Of a stretch of DNA of 64,000 nt, positions 35,900-45,501 are shown in pieces. Origin of the DNA: a virus; IMG/VR virus record IMGVR_UViG_3300042562_001598, positions 215,149 through 279,148 of that record; one strand, given 5' to 3'. The notes below the pieces were generated by a model. It saw nothing but the letters and a program-made list of their open reading frames with translations, made no database searches and had not been told where the DNA came from. The position numbers and the translations under genes are program-made. How positions within the stretch are numbered: the first letter of the stretch is position 1; each line of letters starts with the position of its first letter.

Positions 35900-36886
35900 T
35901 TAAAATTGTATTTTTTGTTTTATATAATCCTCAATCAAATAAACACCCTGTATTTTACCCGTAAAACAATTAATTAAATTATTGTTTTCAATAATAATAG
36001 GTGACCTATCATCAGATAGGTTATCAATTTTTGATTTTGTAGATAAAAAATATGATTTAAATCTAAAATCATTTGTAAAATTATTATAATATTTCGTAAT
36101 TCTACTTTCAATTAAAGCTTGTTTTTTCTCAACAATAGTATTGTCAAAATTTTTAATAAAAGTATTTAATTTTTTAACTGAATTAAATTTTTTTATAGGT
36201 GTGAATTCAACATCGGTAACGGTATAATCGTTATTTTCGTAAGGGTAAATTGAGAATAATTTACCATCAACTAAAGTTAACGCATCAAAATCAGTTAACT
36301 TTATTTTTTCGTAAATCAATGTTAAGGTTAATTCATAAAATGAATTATATTCATCATTATATTTTATATGGTTATTAGTACAATTTATTACTAAATCATA
36401 TTCCTTTTGGAGTTTTTTAATTTTATTTTTATTTATATTTTCATTAATTAATAAATGACGTAATTCTTTATTAAAGAATAAATTAGCTTTTTTAAAGTCA
36501 ATAAATCTTTCTTTAGTGTTAACACAACCTTCAATTTTATTTAAACCTATGTTAATATTTTCAATTTCATATTTATTAAAAATCTCCAAGAATGTTCCGT
36601 AATCAATTATTGACTCATTAGTCGGGACACAATATAAATTTTTTATCAGTTCTTTAGTTAGAAATGAATAATCATCCATAAATCTATTAAAAGTTGTTAG
36701 ACATAAATTTCTAGTTTTTAAATTTCTTGAGTAATGAAATCCAAGATGTAACCTGTTTTGATTGTTATATGATGTTTCTGTAAATAATTCAACATTTTTA
36801 TCGTATATAGTAATATTATGAGAATCTTTTAATTTATGAGCTAAATGACACCCAACCCAACCACCACCAATTATTGCAATATTCAT
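35900..36886 (-). CDS. FAD-dependent oxidoreductase
   Basis: 328 residues. MNIAIIGGGWVGCHLAHKL is a GxGxxG dinucleotide-binding start, and LVINCTNN fits the second FAD contact of the DAO family. The C-terminal INCFTGKIQGVYLIEDYI is the usual last FAD-contacting helix. Oxidation of a sugar or amino-sugar intermediate is inferred from its neighbours. Confidence 0.72.
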   Translation of the reverse strand: MNIAIIGGGWVGCHLAHKLKDSHNITIYDKNVELFTETSYNNQNRLHLGFHYSRNLKTRNLCLTTFNRFMDDYSFLTKELIKNLYCVPTNESIIDYGTFLEIFNKYEIENINIGLNKIEGCVNTKERFIDFKKANLFFNKELRHLLINENINKNKIKKLQKEYDLVINCTNNHIKYNDEYNSFYELTLTLIYEKIKLTDFDALTLVDGKLFSIYPYENNDYTVTDVEFTPIKKFNSVKKLNTFIKNFDNTIVEKKQALIESRITKYYNNFTNDFRFKSYFLSTKSKIDNLSDDRSPIIIENNNLINCFTGKIQGVYLIEDYIKQKIQF

Positions 36887-36891
36887 AGTTG

Positions 36892-37602
36892 TCAGTATTT
36901 AATTGTTTTATAATTATCCATATTTATGGGTGTATGATTTCTAAAATGATAAATTCTAAATAGACTATCGTCAATAGTAACTTCATTACCATAATTAATT
37001 TGTTGATATTCAATATGTGATATTTTAAATTCAGTTGAAATGTTACCATCATTTCTCATAAAATGATGTGCGTCAACACAACTAATAAAATTTTTAGGTT
37101 TAATCATTGACTTACCTCTATATCTGTATTCAGAATTATATCTCTGTTCATCAGTCCAAATAAGATTTGATTGACCCAAAATTAATTTAGATTCATCAAA
37201 TCCACCCTTAAAATCCCAAGAATTAATATATAAACATTCGCTATTTAGTAATTCTAAAAATGTTTTAAACTCAATATCTTTTTGAGGAAAAATAAATTCG
37301 TCAACCTCAATAAAACAAATCCAATCTAATTCAGAATAATTTTTTAAAGTGAAATCATACATTTTATGACTACGTTTAATCCATGAATTAACTATGTGAC
37401 TCGGTGCAACTTCTGAAGTTAAATAAATATCAATATCAATATTTGGAATATTGGATAATATTAAGTGTGAATCGTCTGTACAATCATCTAAAAAAATGAT
37501 AAATTTATTAACCCCTAAATTATTATGGTATGTAATCCATTCAACTAATCTACTACCTTGATTTTTACTCATTGTAGCTAAACCTATATTCATATTATTC
37601 AT
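36892..37602 (-). CDS. GT92/GT2-like glycosyltransferase
   Basis: 236 residues. SKNQGSRLVEWITYHNNLGV then FIIFLDDCTDDS opens the fold and FIEVDEFIFP contains the DxD-like acids. Another ATG 9 nt inside is possible. The 37602 start overlaps the upstream stop by 8 nt. Confidence 0.75.
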   Translation of the reverse strand: MNNMNIGLATMSKNQGSRLVEWITYHNNLGVNKFIIFLDDCTDDSHLILSNIPNIDIDIYLTSEVAPSHIVNSWIKRSHKMYDFTLKNYSELDWICFIEVDEFIFPQKDIEFKTFLELLNSECLYINSWDFKGGFDESKLILGQSNLIWTDEQRYNSEYRYRGKSMIKPKNFISCVDAHHFMRNDGNISTEFKISHIEYQQINYGNEVTIDDSLFRIYHFRNHTPINMDNYKTIKY

Positions 37603-38284
37603 CCGTTAAATATTTATATACTAAATTAGAATAAACAACATCAAAATCATTTGTTCTAACTTTAATTCTTATATGCGTATTATTACGTATATCTTCTTTA
37701 GTAAAAAAAAAGTTTTCAGTTACAATATCAAATCTATTAATACCACCGTAATTAGGTTTAATTCCATTTAATTTATTTAACACAAATCCAATAAAAATAT
37801 CATCCGTCCAAGTTTCATTTAAGAGATTTTTATTATCTAAAATTAAATTGACTGATTTTGTATTTAATAAAATTCCAGCACCAGAACAAAAATAATAATC
37901 TTTATAATGACCCACTAAACCATCGTAAACATATTCTCTATCTTTTGATATTTCTTCACAATACTCATAAAATTTATCAAAATTCATAATAGTTGACAGA
38001 TTAGTTTTGAATACTAAATCAAAATTATTTTGAGTAAAATATTCAAGTCCTGCAATAACTTTTAATAATAAAGCATACCAATAATCCTCAACACACTTAG
38101 TAATTAAATTATTACCTTGGATTTGATAATTTTCGGATATTTCATTATCTGAATATAGAAATTTAAACTCAATATTTAACTTAGAAGTATCAATATTTGA
38201 GATTTGGTTATCCCAAATTCTTTTAAAGTTAGTAAAACTTTCATCTTTGGTTTTATGAGACATTATTAAAATTAATATTTTCAT
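37595..38284 (-). CDS. Glycosyltransferase-like protein (GT-A fold, fringe-type)
   Basis: 229 residues. MKILILIMSHKTKDESF opens the fold, NFDLVFKTNLSTIMNF is in the DxD region (with changed acids), and ETWTDDIFIGFVLNKLNGI resembles the late acidic motif of galactosyltransferase-type enzymes. Acceptor unknown. Confidence 0.62.
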   Translation of the reverse strand: MKILILIMSHKTKDESFTNFKRIWDNQISNIDTSKLNIEFKFLYSDNEISENYQIQGNNLITKCVEDYWYALLLKVIAGLEYFTQNNFDLVFKTNLSTIMNFDKFYEYCEEISKDREYVYDGLVGHYKDYYFCSGAGILLNTKSVNLILDNKNLLNETWTDDIFIGFVLNKLNGIKPNYGGINRFDIVTENFFFTKEDIRNNTHIRIKVRTNDFDVVYSNLVYKYLTDE

Positions 38285-38287
38285 ATT

Positions 38288-38923
38288 TTAATTCAAATAA
38301 TCATTTAAAACCCATATACTGTCAGATTGTAAAGTTCCTCCTGAACAATATTCAAAATATATTTGAGAATAATTATGTTCAATTAAAAATTTTGCAACAT
38401 CATCATAAAGTTTTTGACCTTTCCAAACTTCCCGATGTTCACACTCTAAATGGAATGATTTAATTTTATTTAACTCATTTCCAAAACTACTTAAAACTTC
38501 AATTGTTAAACCTTCAACATCTACTTTACAGATATCAATATCTTTATTTATTTTATTTAATAATTGTTTACCTGTTATAGTTTTTACTTTAATTATATTT
38601 GTTTTTGATTCATACCATTCATCATTACGATTAATTAATGAACTAGTTCCAACGTCATTAGGGTCTGAACTAATTACTTGGTAAAAATCATGTTCAGTTT
38701 CCTCGTTAAAAATAGCATTTTGAATAATATTAAAATTAGGGTAAGAATTTTCAATAACCTTAATTTGATTTGGATTTGGTTCAACCACCCAAACATTTTC
38801 ATTATTAAGTTGGAAATACCCCATCAATTCATTAGCGTCATTACCATCTCTAGACCCTATCTCTAAAATTATTTTTGGAGATATTTTAGTTTTTTCAACA
38901 ATATTATTGTAATAATTTTTCAT
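38288..38923 (-). CDS. FkbM-family methyltransferase
   Basis: SAM-dependent methyltransferase, 211 residues. ILEIGSRDGNDANELM (motif I), VWVVEPNP (acidic strand-2 end) and ICKVDVEGLTIEVLSSF (FkbM signature) are clear. In a glycan island it would O-methylate a sugar. Confidence 0.87.
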   Translation of the reverse strand: MKNYYNNIVEKTKISPKIILEIGSRDGNDANELMGYFQLNNENVWVVEPNPNQIKVIENSYPNFNIIQNAIFNEETEHDFYQVISSDPNDVGTSSLINRNDEWYESKTNIIKVKTITGKQLLNKINKDIDICKVDVEGLTIEVLSSFGNELNKIKSFHLECEHREVWKGQKLYDDVAKFLIEHNYSQIYFEYCSGGTLQSDSIWVLNDYLN

Positions 38924-39649
38924 TTAATTTAGACAATTTATTAATTTATTTATTTCTTCAGAATATTGAGTATAAGGTCTTAAAGAATGTGAATCTATAT
39001 AATACCCTTCAGAGACTTTAATTGGGTCATAATTCCAAAATCCTCTATCAATACGTTTACATAATATTTCGGACCACCCTCTTTTTAGTAAAATTACGTT
39101 ATTAGTACGTAAATTAAATTCATTCACTTTTTCATATAAATATTTTTGGTCGGTAGACCAACCTTGATTTCTATTTTTCATTAAAAGTACAAAAGACTCC
39201 CAATCTAAATCCAAATTTAAAATATTTCTAAATGATTCACTATGTGATGAAACATAACACATAGGGTATTCATGTTTAGCCAAACATTCTGGATGGTCAG
39301 AAGAGTATACAACAATATTATTTTCTGTTAAATAACTTGCACAATCCTCAAAATATTTAGTAGAAAGTGGAATTATATCAATATCACTAATCAAACAGTA
39401 ACCTTTTAACATTTTTGGTAAAAATAACCTCACTATTTGGGATTGGAGTCCTGTATCAATACCATTAACCGATTTAAATTTTTTAACTATACCATATTCA
39501 GATTCTTGAAAATCTGAATCTTCATCACTAATTAAACCTAAAACGGGAGTTATATTAAATTTTTCTTTCCAAACTTTTGATATTATTGGCCAAAAATCTA
39601 AATAATATGGGTTTTCATTTGAAGCTACTATTACATAATCAATTTTCAT
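38924..39649 (-). CDS. Nucleotide-sugar transferase-like protein
   Basis: 241 residues. YCLISDIDIIPLSTKYF carries a DxD-type motif, and NRNQGWSTDQKYLYEKV fits the GT8-like acceptor side. Donor unknown. Confidence 0.7.
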   Translation of the reverse strand: MKIDYVIVASNENPYYLDFWPIISKVWKEKFNITPVLGLISDEDSDFQESEYGIVKKFKSVNGIDTGLQSQIVRLFLPKMLKGYCLISDIDIIPLSTKYFEDCASYLTENNIVVYSSDHPECLAKHEYPMCYVSSHSESFRNILNLDLDWESFVLLMKNRNQGWSTDQKYLYEKVNEFNLRTNNVILLKRGWSEILCKRIDRGFWNYDPIKVSEGYYIDSHSLRPYTQYSEEINKLINCLN

Positions 39650-39670
39650 AGTTTTTTAAATATTTTATGT

Positions 39671-40330
39671 TTAGTATTGAGTGATATAATCATCTTTATA
39701 AGATTTATAACTATTTAATTCATAATCAAGTAATGGTTCATCAATAAAATAACAAACATAACCCAATTTTGTAATTTTTAACCATGTATCATAATCTTCA
39801 ATACCTCTTAAATGGTTTGATTCTGATATAAGATTTACGTCATTTAATAAATCTTTATACACCAACACTGATGAATTAATTATTAAATTATGTTTTAGTA
39901 GTAAATCATAATTAAATTCATATATATTTTCAGGATTTTTTTGATTCCAAATGTTAAGGTATTTACCTTTAGCGTATAATTGATTTTCATAATACGACTC
40001 AGTACATATAAATTTATATTTATCTGTTAAAGACATTTGTTTTTCTAATTTTTCAGATTTCCAAGTATCATCATCATCTAAAAAAGCTATCCAATCACCA
40101 AGAGATTGTCTTATTCCAAAATTTCTAACAATAGCTGGTAAACCACTACGTTTAGTTAATTTAAAATATCTAATATCATTTCTTTTTTCTAATTCATCAT
40201 ATCTAATGTCGTCTGAACAATCATTAATAACTATTATTTCAAAATCAGTATAAGTTTGGTTCAGAACTGAATTTATAGCTCTTTGAACTAGTTCAAATCT
40301 ATTATATGTTGGTATTATAACACTTACCAT
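39671..40330 (-). CDS. Glycosyltransferase family 2
   Basis: 219 residues. SVIIPTYNRFELVQRAINSV is the canonical GT2 start, and WIAFLDDDDTWKSEKL carries the metal-binding DxD. RGIEDYDTWLKI is the expected ED motif. Complete and typical. Confidence 0.9.
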   Translation of the reverse strand: MVSVIIPTYNRFELVQRAINSVLNQTYTDFEIIVINDCSDDIRYDELEKRNDIRYFKLTKRSGLPAIVRNFGIRQSLGDWIAFLDDDDTWKSEKLEKQMSLTDKYKFICTESYYENQLYAKGKYLNIWNQKNPENIYEFNYDLLLKHNLIINSSVLVYKDLLNDVNLISESNHLRGIEDYDTWLKITKLGYVCYFIDEPLLDYELNSYKSYKDDYITQY

Positions 40331-40343
40331 ATTCTTTATTTTT

Positions 40344-40778
40344 TTACATTACCATTTTATAATCATTACCGACTGGATTGTTATTTTCGTCAATTCTATC
40401 GCCAATAAATCTATTTATTTCCCTTTTCACCGGAAAAGCTTCATTATTTTGAATATAATCAACTTGTTGTTCAAGCTTGGTTGGTAAATATAAATCATCC
40501 GCATCTAAAAATCCAACCCATTCAGTATTAACATATTGTAAACCAAAATTTTTAGCATAAGATAATCCTTCTTTTTTATCCTTTATTAATACCGTTAAAT
40601 CTAAATCATAGTTTAAAGAATTAATCATTTCTTTAGTTTTACCCCAACATTGGTCTAAAACAATAATTGTTTTAAATTTTTTATAAGTTTGATTTACTAA
40701 CGAAAGTATTGATTTATTCAATAACATATCGTGAAATTCGTTTGTGCTATGAACACAAATTAAAATTGTTAATGTCAT
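40344..40778 (-). CDS. Truncated GT2 with a foreign-looking tail
   Basis: 144 residues, much shorter than a working GT2. The N-terminal half is canonical (LTILICVHSTNEFHDML, WVGFLDADDLYLPTKL). After residue 115 it switches to FPVKREINRFIGDRIDEN, which aligns with FPSERINKEFIGDVFDEN at the end of the next upstream gene. The ED motif of GT2 is missing. It may be a recombinant remnant or a donor-binding half only. Confidence 0.65.
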   Translation of the reverse strand: MTLTILICVHSTNEFHDMLLNKSILSLVNQTYKKFKTIIVLDQCWGKTKEMINSLNYDLDLTVLIKDKKEGLSYAKNFGLQYVNTEWVGFLDADDLYLPTKLEQQVDYIQNNEAFPVKREINRFIGDRIDENNNPVGNDYKMVM

Positions 40779-40785
40779 ATTATTT

Positions 40786-41439
40786 TTAATAAATTTTTAA
40801 ATAATACTCCGGATGTCTCTTTTCATTTTCATCAAAAACATCCCCAATAAATTCTTTATTTATTCTTTCAGATGGAAATTTTTTAGAATTACTATTATAA
40901 TTTAAGTATGAGTCGTGTACAAAACTATGATTAACAACTAAAGGATATATTTTTTCTCTTAAAAAATTTTGGTCTACTTGCCAAAAATTACCCTTAACAT
41001 AATCATCAATAATGGTTTTAATATTATTTATTAAACCATTTCTAACACCCCACATACCACCTAAAATTTCTGTGGTGTGATATGGATGGTCTCTCATTAT
41101 GTGAAAATCTTTATCTGATTTTAACCATTCATCCACCGCTAATTTTTCTCTATTTGATAAACGACTATCAGTATCACGAGATAACATAACATCTGAATCA
41201 TCACAAGCGTAAAACCTCCAAAACATACCTGACCAATCACCATCAACATCCATTATAATAATTTCAGTGTGAGGTAACGATTTTAATGTTTCTATAATAC
41301 TAGTTGGAACTGAAAGACCACAATAAAATCTTGACACCCACCCCGGAAAAATTATAGGGGTTAATTCGGCATTTCTGATTGCACCTATAGTATACTTGGA
41401 ATTGTCACCCCAAAGTGAAAAACTTATTATTTTTTTCAT
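40786..41439 (-). CDS. Glycosyltransferase-like protein
   Basis: 217 residues. Segments include IISFSLWGDNSKYTIGAI, DVMLSRDTDSRLSNRE (DxD) and FHIMRDHPYHTTEILGGMWG, a set found together in phage and bacterial glycan clusters. The C-terminal tail FIGDVFDENEKRHPEYY is shared with the next gene. Confidence 0.7.
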   Translation of the reverse strand: MKKIISFSLWGDNSKYTIGAIRNAELTPIIFPGWVSRFYCGLSVPTSIIETLKSLPHTEIIIMDVDGDWSGMFWRFYACDDSDVMLSRDTDSRLSNREKLAVDEWLKSDKDFHIMRDHPYHTTEILGGMWGVRNGLINNIKTIIDDYVKGNFWQVDQNFLREKIYPLVVNHSFVHDSYLNYNSNSKKFPSERINKEFIGDVFDENEKRHPEYYLKIY

Positions 41440-42101
41440 AGTTCAAAATTTACTAATTTTCGGTTTAGATACAAATTTCTATCAACATCATTATTTTTTG
41501 AATTGTTTAAATGAATATCATCTCTATCGCCAATCCCAATATCTGGATGTTCGTGTTTGATTATAACTTCAGAAAAATAAGTTTGTTTTTCTAATAAATT
41601 GGCAACATCGGTAAATTCGTTATCAGCCCACAATGATTTATATTCAGGTTGGTAAATGTAATTAAATCTTTTATAATATTTTTTACCTAAAATACACAAA
41701 GTATTTAATTTGTTTCCTTGATGACCATCATTAAACCAAAGAACTCCATCTGTGTCAGGATAATTTTCTTTCATATTATTTCTAATTATTGTGTCGTAGC
41801 CTTTAACTTTAGGTATCATATCGTCAGAGGCTAATAAAACAATATCCCAATTTTTAAAAAAATTAAGGTCTCTGTTAACAGCATCAATTTTAGATTTACT
41901 TTTACCATAAATAACATCTGTATTTTTATAACTTTTTAACGAGTTAATAATTTCTAAATTGTTCATATCCTCATCATCAACATCTAAAGTTATTAAAAAT
42001 TTTGTGTTTTCAATGTCATCACATAAATCAATATATTGATTAAAGACTTCTAAAAATTTTGTTCGTCTACCTCTCGTTGGGAATTTAATTAATAATTTCA
42101 T
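41436..42101 (-). CDS. GT-A type glycosyltransferase-like protein
   Basis: 221 residues. KFPTRGRRTKFLEVFNQYID opens the fold, FLITLDVDDEDM and IVLLASDDMIPKVKGYD hold the acids. The C-terminus has VIIKHEHPDIG. It overlaps the next gene by ATGA. Confidence 0.68.
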   Translation of the reverse strand: MKLLIKFPTRGRRTKFLEVFNQYIDLCDDIENTKFLITLDVDDEDMNNLEIINSLKSYKNTDVIYGKSKSKIDAVNRDLNFFKNWDIVLLASDDMIPKVKGYDTIIRNNMKENYPDTDGVLWFNDGHQGNKLNTLCILGKKYYKRFNYIYQPEYKSLWADNEFTDVANLLEKQTYFSEVIIKHEHPDIGIGDRDDIHLNNSKNNDVDRNLYLNRKLVNFEL

Positions 42102-42104
42102 ATC

Positions 42105-42668
42105 TTAAAAATTAACATTATAATAAACTTCAGGTGTTGTTATGAAGTTATTAGTTAATGATTTTAATTTAATTAAAAAATCAAAATCCTCACCATCTCT
42201 ATTAGTATTAAATAATAAATCGTTAAATTTATTTTTATAACAGAATGAAATTCCAACATCACCAAAAATAATATTATTATTATTATGTCCTGGTATTACT
42301 CTACCATCATTTAATATCATTCTCCAAATTACAAAATCATAGTTTGAGTAATTTTCATATAGAGTATTCACATAATCAGGATGTAAAGTATCATCATCAT
42401 CCAAAAATCCAATCCATTCAGTATTAACCTTTTTAATACCTTCATTTCTAACTAAACCCGATTGACCATGAACAGGACCTATAGTTCCAGTTTTTTTAAT
42501 CTTAATTGTTTTTATCCTATCATCATCAAAAGTAATTCCATCAACACCATCATAAATAATTATACACTCCCAATTAGGATTTGTTTGGTCAATTAGTGAC
42601 TGAATTGATTTTGTTAGAGAATTCCTATTTAATGACGGAATTATAAAAGTTATTTTATTTTTACTCAT
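42105..42668 (-). CDS. Glycosyltransferase family 2 (short)
   Basis: 187 residues. ITFIIPSLNRNSLTKSIQSL and EWIGFLDDDDTLHPDYV are canonical; RDGEDFDFLIKL is the ED motif. Compact but complete. Confidence 0.87.
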   Translation of the reverse strand: MSKNKITFIIPSLNRNSLTKSIQSLIDQTNPNWECIIIYDGVDGITFDDDRIKTIKIKKTGTIGPVHGQSGLVRNEGIKKVNTEWIGFLDDDDTLHPDYVNTLYENYSNYDFVIWRMILNDGRVIPGHNNNNIIFGDVGISFCYKNKFNDLLFNTNRDGEDFDFLIKLKSLTNNFITTPEVYYNVNF

Positions 42669-42669
42669 T

Positions 42670-44178
42670 TTACTGAACTATTATTTTTGATTTTAATTTT
42701 GATAAATTTTCATTCATAAATGGTATTAATGTGTTTAAGTAATCAGAAGTTTCGTTCTTTTGATTAATTTCTGTTTTACCTCTTGTTTGACTTTCTAAAT
42801 GATATGCAACCAAGTTACTATCAATAATATTATCATAACTTAATATAACACATTTTAGATTTAATTCAACATCTTCAAAACAAGTTGTATAATTTTCGTT
42901 AAAATATCCACATTGTTCAAACATATGTTTTTTAATCATTAATAATGCCGCTGTTGAACCGATAACTGATTTCTGACCTATTGAGTGGTTAAAATAATTT
43001 CCCAACCCTATATGACCTAATAATAATTGAGTCTGTTTATTTACCATAGCGAAAACCCCATCGTGTTGTATCGTGTTATCCTCAAAATGTAATCTACAAC
43101 CAACGGTTCCCACTTTAGGTGTTGTTTTGAATACTTTCAACATTCCGTAAACAACATTATTTAATAATTTAATATCGTTATTACAGAACAGTAAAAATTC
43201 ATAGTCATTGGTAATATGATTTTTAACAACGTCATTATTAATTTTCGCAAAATTATAATAATCGTATTCAATTAGTTTAATGTTATTTCTTGAGGAAATA
43301 TGATTTTTTATTTGAGTTTTTTCTTCTTCTGAAGAACCGGTATCAGCAATAAAAATATCAAATAAATTAGGATTACAATGTTCGTAAAATGAATCAAGAC
43401 AAGGTAATAATAATTCTAAATTTCCTTTTGTAGGTATTATAACAGCAACTTTACCAATATTTTTAATTGGTTTTTCTTTTATTTCTGGAATGTAAATTTT
43501 TTCAGGTTTTAATTCTAACGGTAATTTATCACCATATTTTTCTAAAAATTTATCTTTACTCTCCCAAAACTCTTGATTTGGTTGACCAACAGATTGATGA
43601 GTTATTTCAAATGATGACGTAACCCCAATTTTAACACCGTCCAAATAATTTGGGATACAGAATAAATGGTCGTAAAAGTGAAATTTTCCTATTGTTTCGT
43701 CAAAGGTATGTTTTATTTTTGTTTTATCAAATGCGATGAATAAACCATCAATAGTAACCACAGGAACTAAAAAAGGTAATTTAGGTGAATAAGTACTCAA
43801 CCATTTTTTTTGACCATCAGGATGGTGATAAACTTGACCAACCATTGTTTGACCCATTCGTTCCCAATAAACACCAGATTTAGGATAATAACAAGACCCG
43901 GCCTTACCTATGATGGCAAAGTCGGGATTGTTAGTAAAATCGTTTAATAATTTCTTACCCCAATCTTTTTCTAACTTAATATCATGATGACAACATACGA
44001 CAATATCGTATGTTGCTTCAGAGATACCTTTATTATAAATTTCGGCTAAAGTATATTGATTATGATTAACATATTCTAATATTTGAACATCTTTAACACC
44101 TACTGTTTGTAACAAATGTTGTTTAAATTTGTTACAATAATCCTCATCTTTATGAGTTGAATATACTATTGTTATCAT
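42670..44178 (-). CDS. Two-part GT2-family glycosyltransferase
   Basis: 502 residues. Residues 1-235 form a first GT-A-like domain (MITIVYSTHKDEDYCNKF, YDIVVCCHHDIKLEKDW). Residues 245-502 form a second, canonical GT2 (KVAVIIPTKGNLELLLPCLD, EFLLFCNNDIKLL, NENYTTCFEDVELNLKC). Tandem domains can add two sugars or different linkages. It overlaps the dUTPase gene by 4 nt. Confidence 0.85.
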   Translation of the reverse strand: MITIVYSTHKDEDYCNKFKQHLLQTVGVKDVQILEYVNHNQYTLAEIYNKGISEATYDIVVCCHHDIKLEKDWGKKLLNDFTNNPDFAIIGKAGSCYYPKSGVYWERMGQTMVGQVYHHPDGQKKWLSTYSPKLPFLVPVVTIDGLFIAFDKTKIKHTFDETIGKFHFYDHLFCIPNYLDGVKIGVTSSFEITHQSVGQPNQEFWESKDKFLEKYGDKLPLELKPEKIYIPEIKEKPIKNIGKVAVIIPTKGNLELLLPCLDSFYEHCNPNLFDIFIADTGSSEEEKTQIKNHISSRNNIKLIEYDYYNFAKINNDVVKNHITNDYEFLLFCNNDIKLLNNVVYGMLKVFKTTPKVGTVGCRLHFEDNTIQHDGVFAMVNKQTQLLLGHIGLGNYFNHSIGQKSVIGSTAALLMIKKHMFEQCGYFNENYTTCFEDVELNLKCVILSYDNIIDSNLVAYHLESQTRGKTEINQKNETSDYLNTLIPFMNENLSKLKSKIIVQ

Positions 44179-44771
44179 ATACCTGTTGAACCAAATCCAT
44201 TAGAATTACGGTCTTTATCTTTTATTGATTTAACTTCATTTAGATTAACCCATTCACCATTTGCCACCGGACAATAAACACCTTGAGCGACTTTCATTCC
44301 TTTAGTGATTGTAAATTCGTGAGGGTTAGTGTTGAATATAATTGCTTTCACTTCTCCTGTGTATCCACAATCTACAGTTCCTGGAGAATTTAACACCATT
44401 AACCCTTGATTGATTGCTAATCCACTTTTTGTTCTAACTTGAATTTCATGACCCGTTTCAATATCAAATGATAATCCTGTTGGAACTAATGCTCTTCCAA
44501 ATGCGGGAATTACAATTTCATCAACTGAATGTAAATCAAAACCTGAATCTGTTGGATAATTATAAAATGGTGTTACAGCATCAGGATGTAATTTTTTATA
44601 AGGTAATGATAATTGAGGTTTATGATTAATTAAATCACGCTCCATTTCTTTAATATCAATACCAAATTCATTTTTTATATCATCATAATTAATTCCTTCA
44701 AAATCTTGATTTAACATATTTTGCAATTCTGCAGCTCTATCTTTCAACAAATTTAAACTTTCTTGTTCCAT
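44175..44771 (-). CDS. dut: dUTPase
   Basis: Trimeric dUTP pyrophosphatase that lowers dUTP during phage DNA synthesis. All five motifs are visible: DSGFDLHS, RTKSGLA, GTVDCGYTGEV, VAQGVYCP and NGFGSTG. A helical N-terminal extension of about 55 residues is not part of the catalytic fold. It starts on the last base of the exonuclease gene. Confidence 0.94.
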   Translation of the reverse strand: MEQESLNLLKDRAAELQNMLNQDFEGINYDDIKNEFGIDIKEMERDLINHKPQLSLPYKKLHPDAVTPFYNYPTDSGFDLHSVDEIVIPAFGRALVPTGLSFDIETGHEIQVRTKSGLAINQGLMVLNSPGTVDCGYTGEVKAIIFNTNPHEFTITKGMKVAQGVYCPVANGEWVNLNEVKSIKDKDRNSNGFGSTGI

Positions 44772-45481
44772 TACTTAAGTTCTTTTAATTTTTTTATTAC
44801 ATCAATTAATACTAATACATCACGTTCACAGTAAGCTGAAATTTCAGGTAACATATTTTGATTCCAATAGCTATCGTGAACTTTATCACCTGTTACCTCA
44901 CCCTCTTTTGGAGAAGGAACTTCTAAACTATTACACATTAAATCTAACGACCCAATAGCGGTGTATGCCCCATATTGCCAAACATCTTTAGTATCAATTG
45001 CTTTTACTTCCCACGGTTTTGTATCATAAGAAGGTAAAAGGGTTGGTGGTAACAACCCATTAATAATCATTCGTTTTGCCATCATTGGGATATCAAAATT
45101 TTTAAGATTATGACCACATAAATGAAAGTCCAACCTACCACACTTATTAAGTAATGATTGACAATCTAACAAAACTTGTTTTTCATCATCACCTGAATAT
45201 GTTGTTTTTTTAATAGAACCATCATCCATAACAAATGCGGCACTAATACAAACAATTTTGGCGAATTCCGGAACTAACGCTGTTCTTTTTGCAAATACTT
45301 GATTTTTTTGGTCTATTTCAATTTTTCCATCTTCAGGAAAACGCTTTAAGAACCAATCGTAGTATTTGTCAAATTGATGGGCTAACGATGGTCTTTTCTC
45401 AAGACAGGTATCATAATCTTTCTCAATTCCGACAGTTTCAATATCAAGGAACAAAATTTTTGTGATAGGTATTCTTATCAT
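44771..45481 (-). CDS. Predicted 3'-5' exonuclease (PolB-exonuclease-like, RNase H fold)
   Basis: 236 residues. ILFLDIETVG is motif ExoI (Asp, Glu), GHNLKNFDIPMMAKR is ExoII, and YCERDVLVLIDVI is ExoIII. This is the stand-alone DnaQ-like family related to the PolB proofreading domain. It is coupled to dUTPase, so a DNA-metabolism role is likely. Confidence 0.85.
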   Translation of the reverse strand: MIRIPITKILFLDIETVGIEKDYDTCLEKRPSLAHQFDKYYDWFLKRFPEDGKIEIDQKNQVFAKRTALVPEFAKIVCISAAFVMDDGSIKKTTYSGDDEKQVLLDCQSLLNKCGRLDFHLCGHNLKNFDIPMMAKRMIINGLLPPTLLPSYDTKPWEVKAIDTKDVWQYGAYTAIGSLDLMCNSLEVPSPKEGEVTGDKVHDSYWNQNMLPEISAYCERDVLVLIDVIKKLKELK

Positions 45482-45501
45482 TTTTTTATTTTTTTTTTTA
45501 A

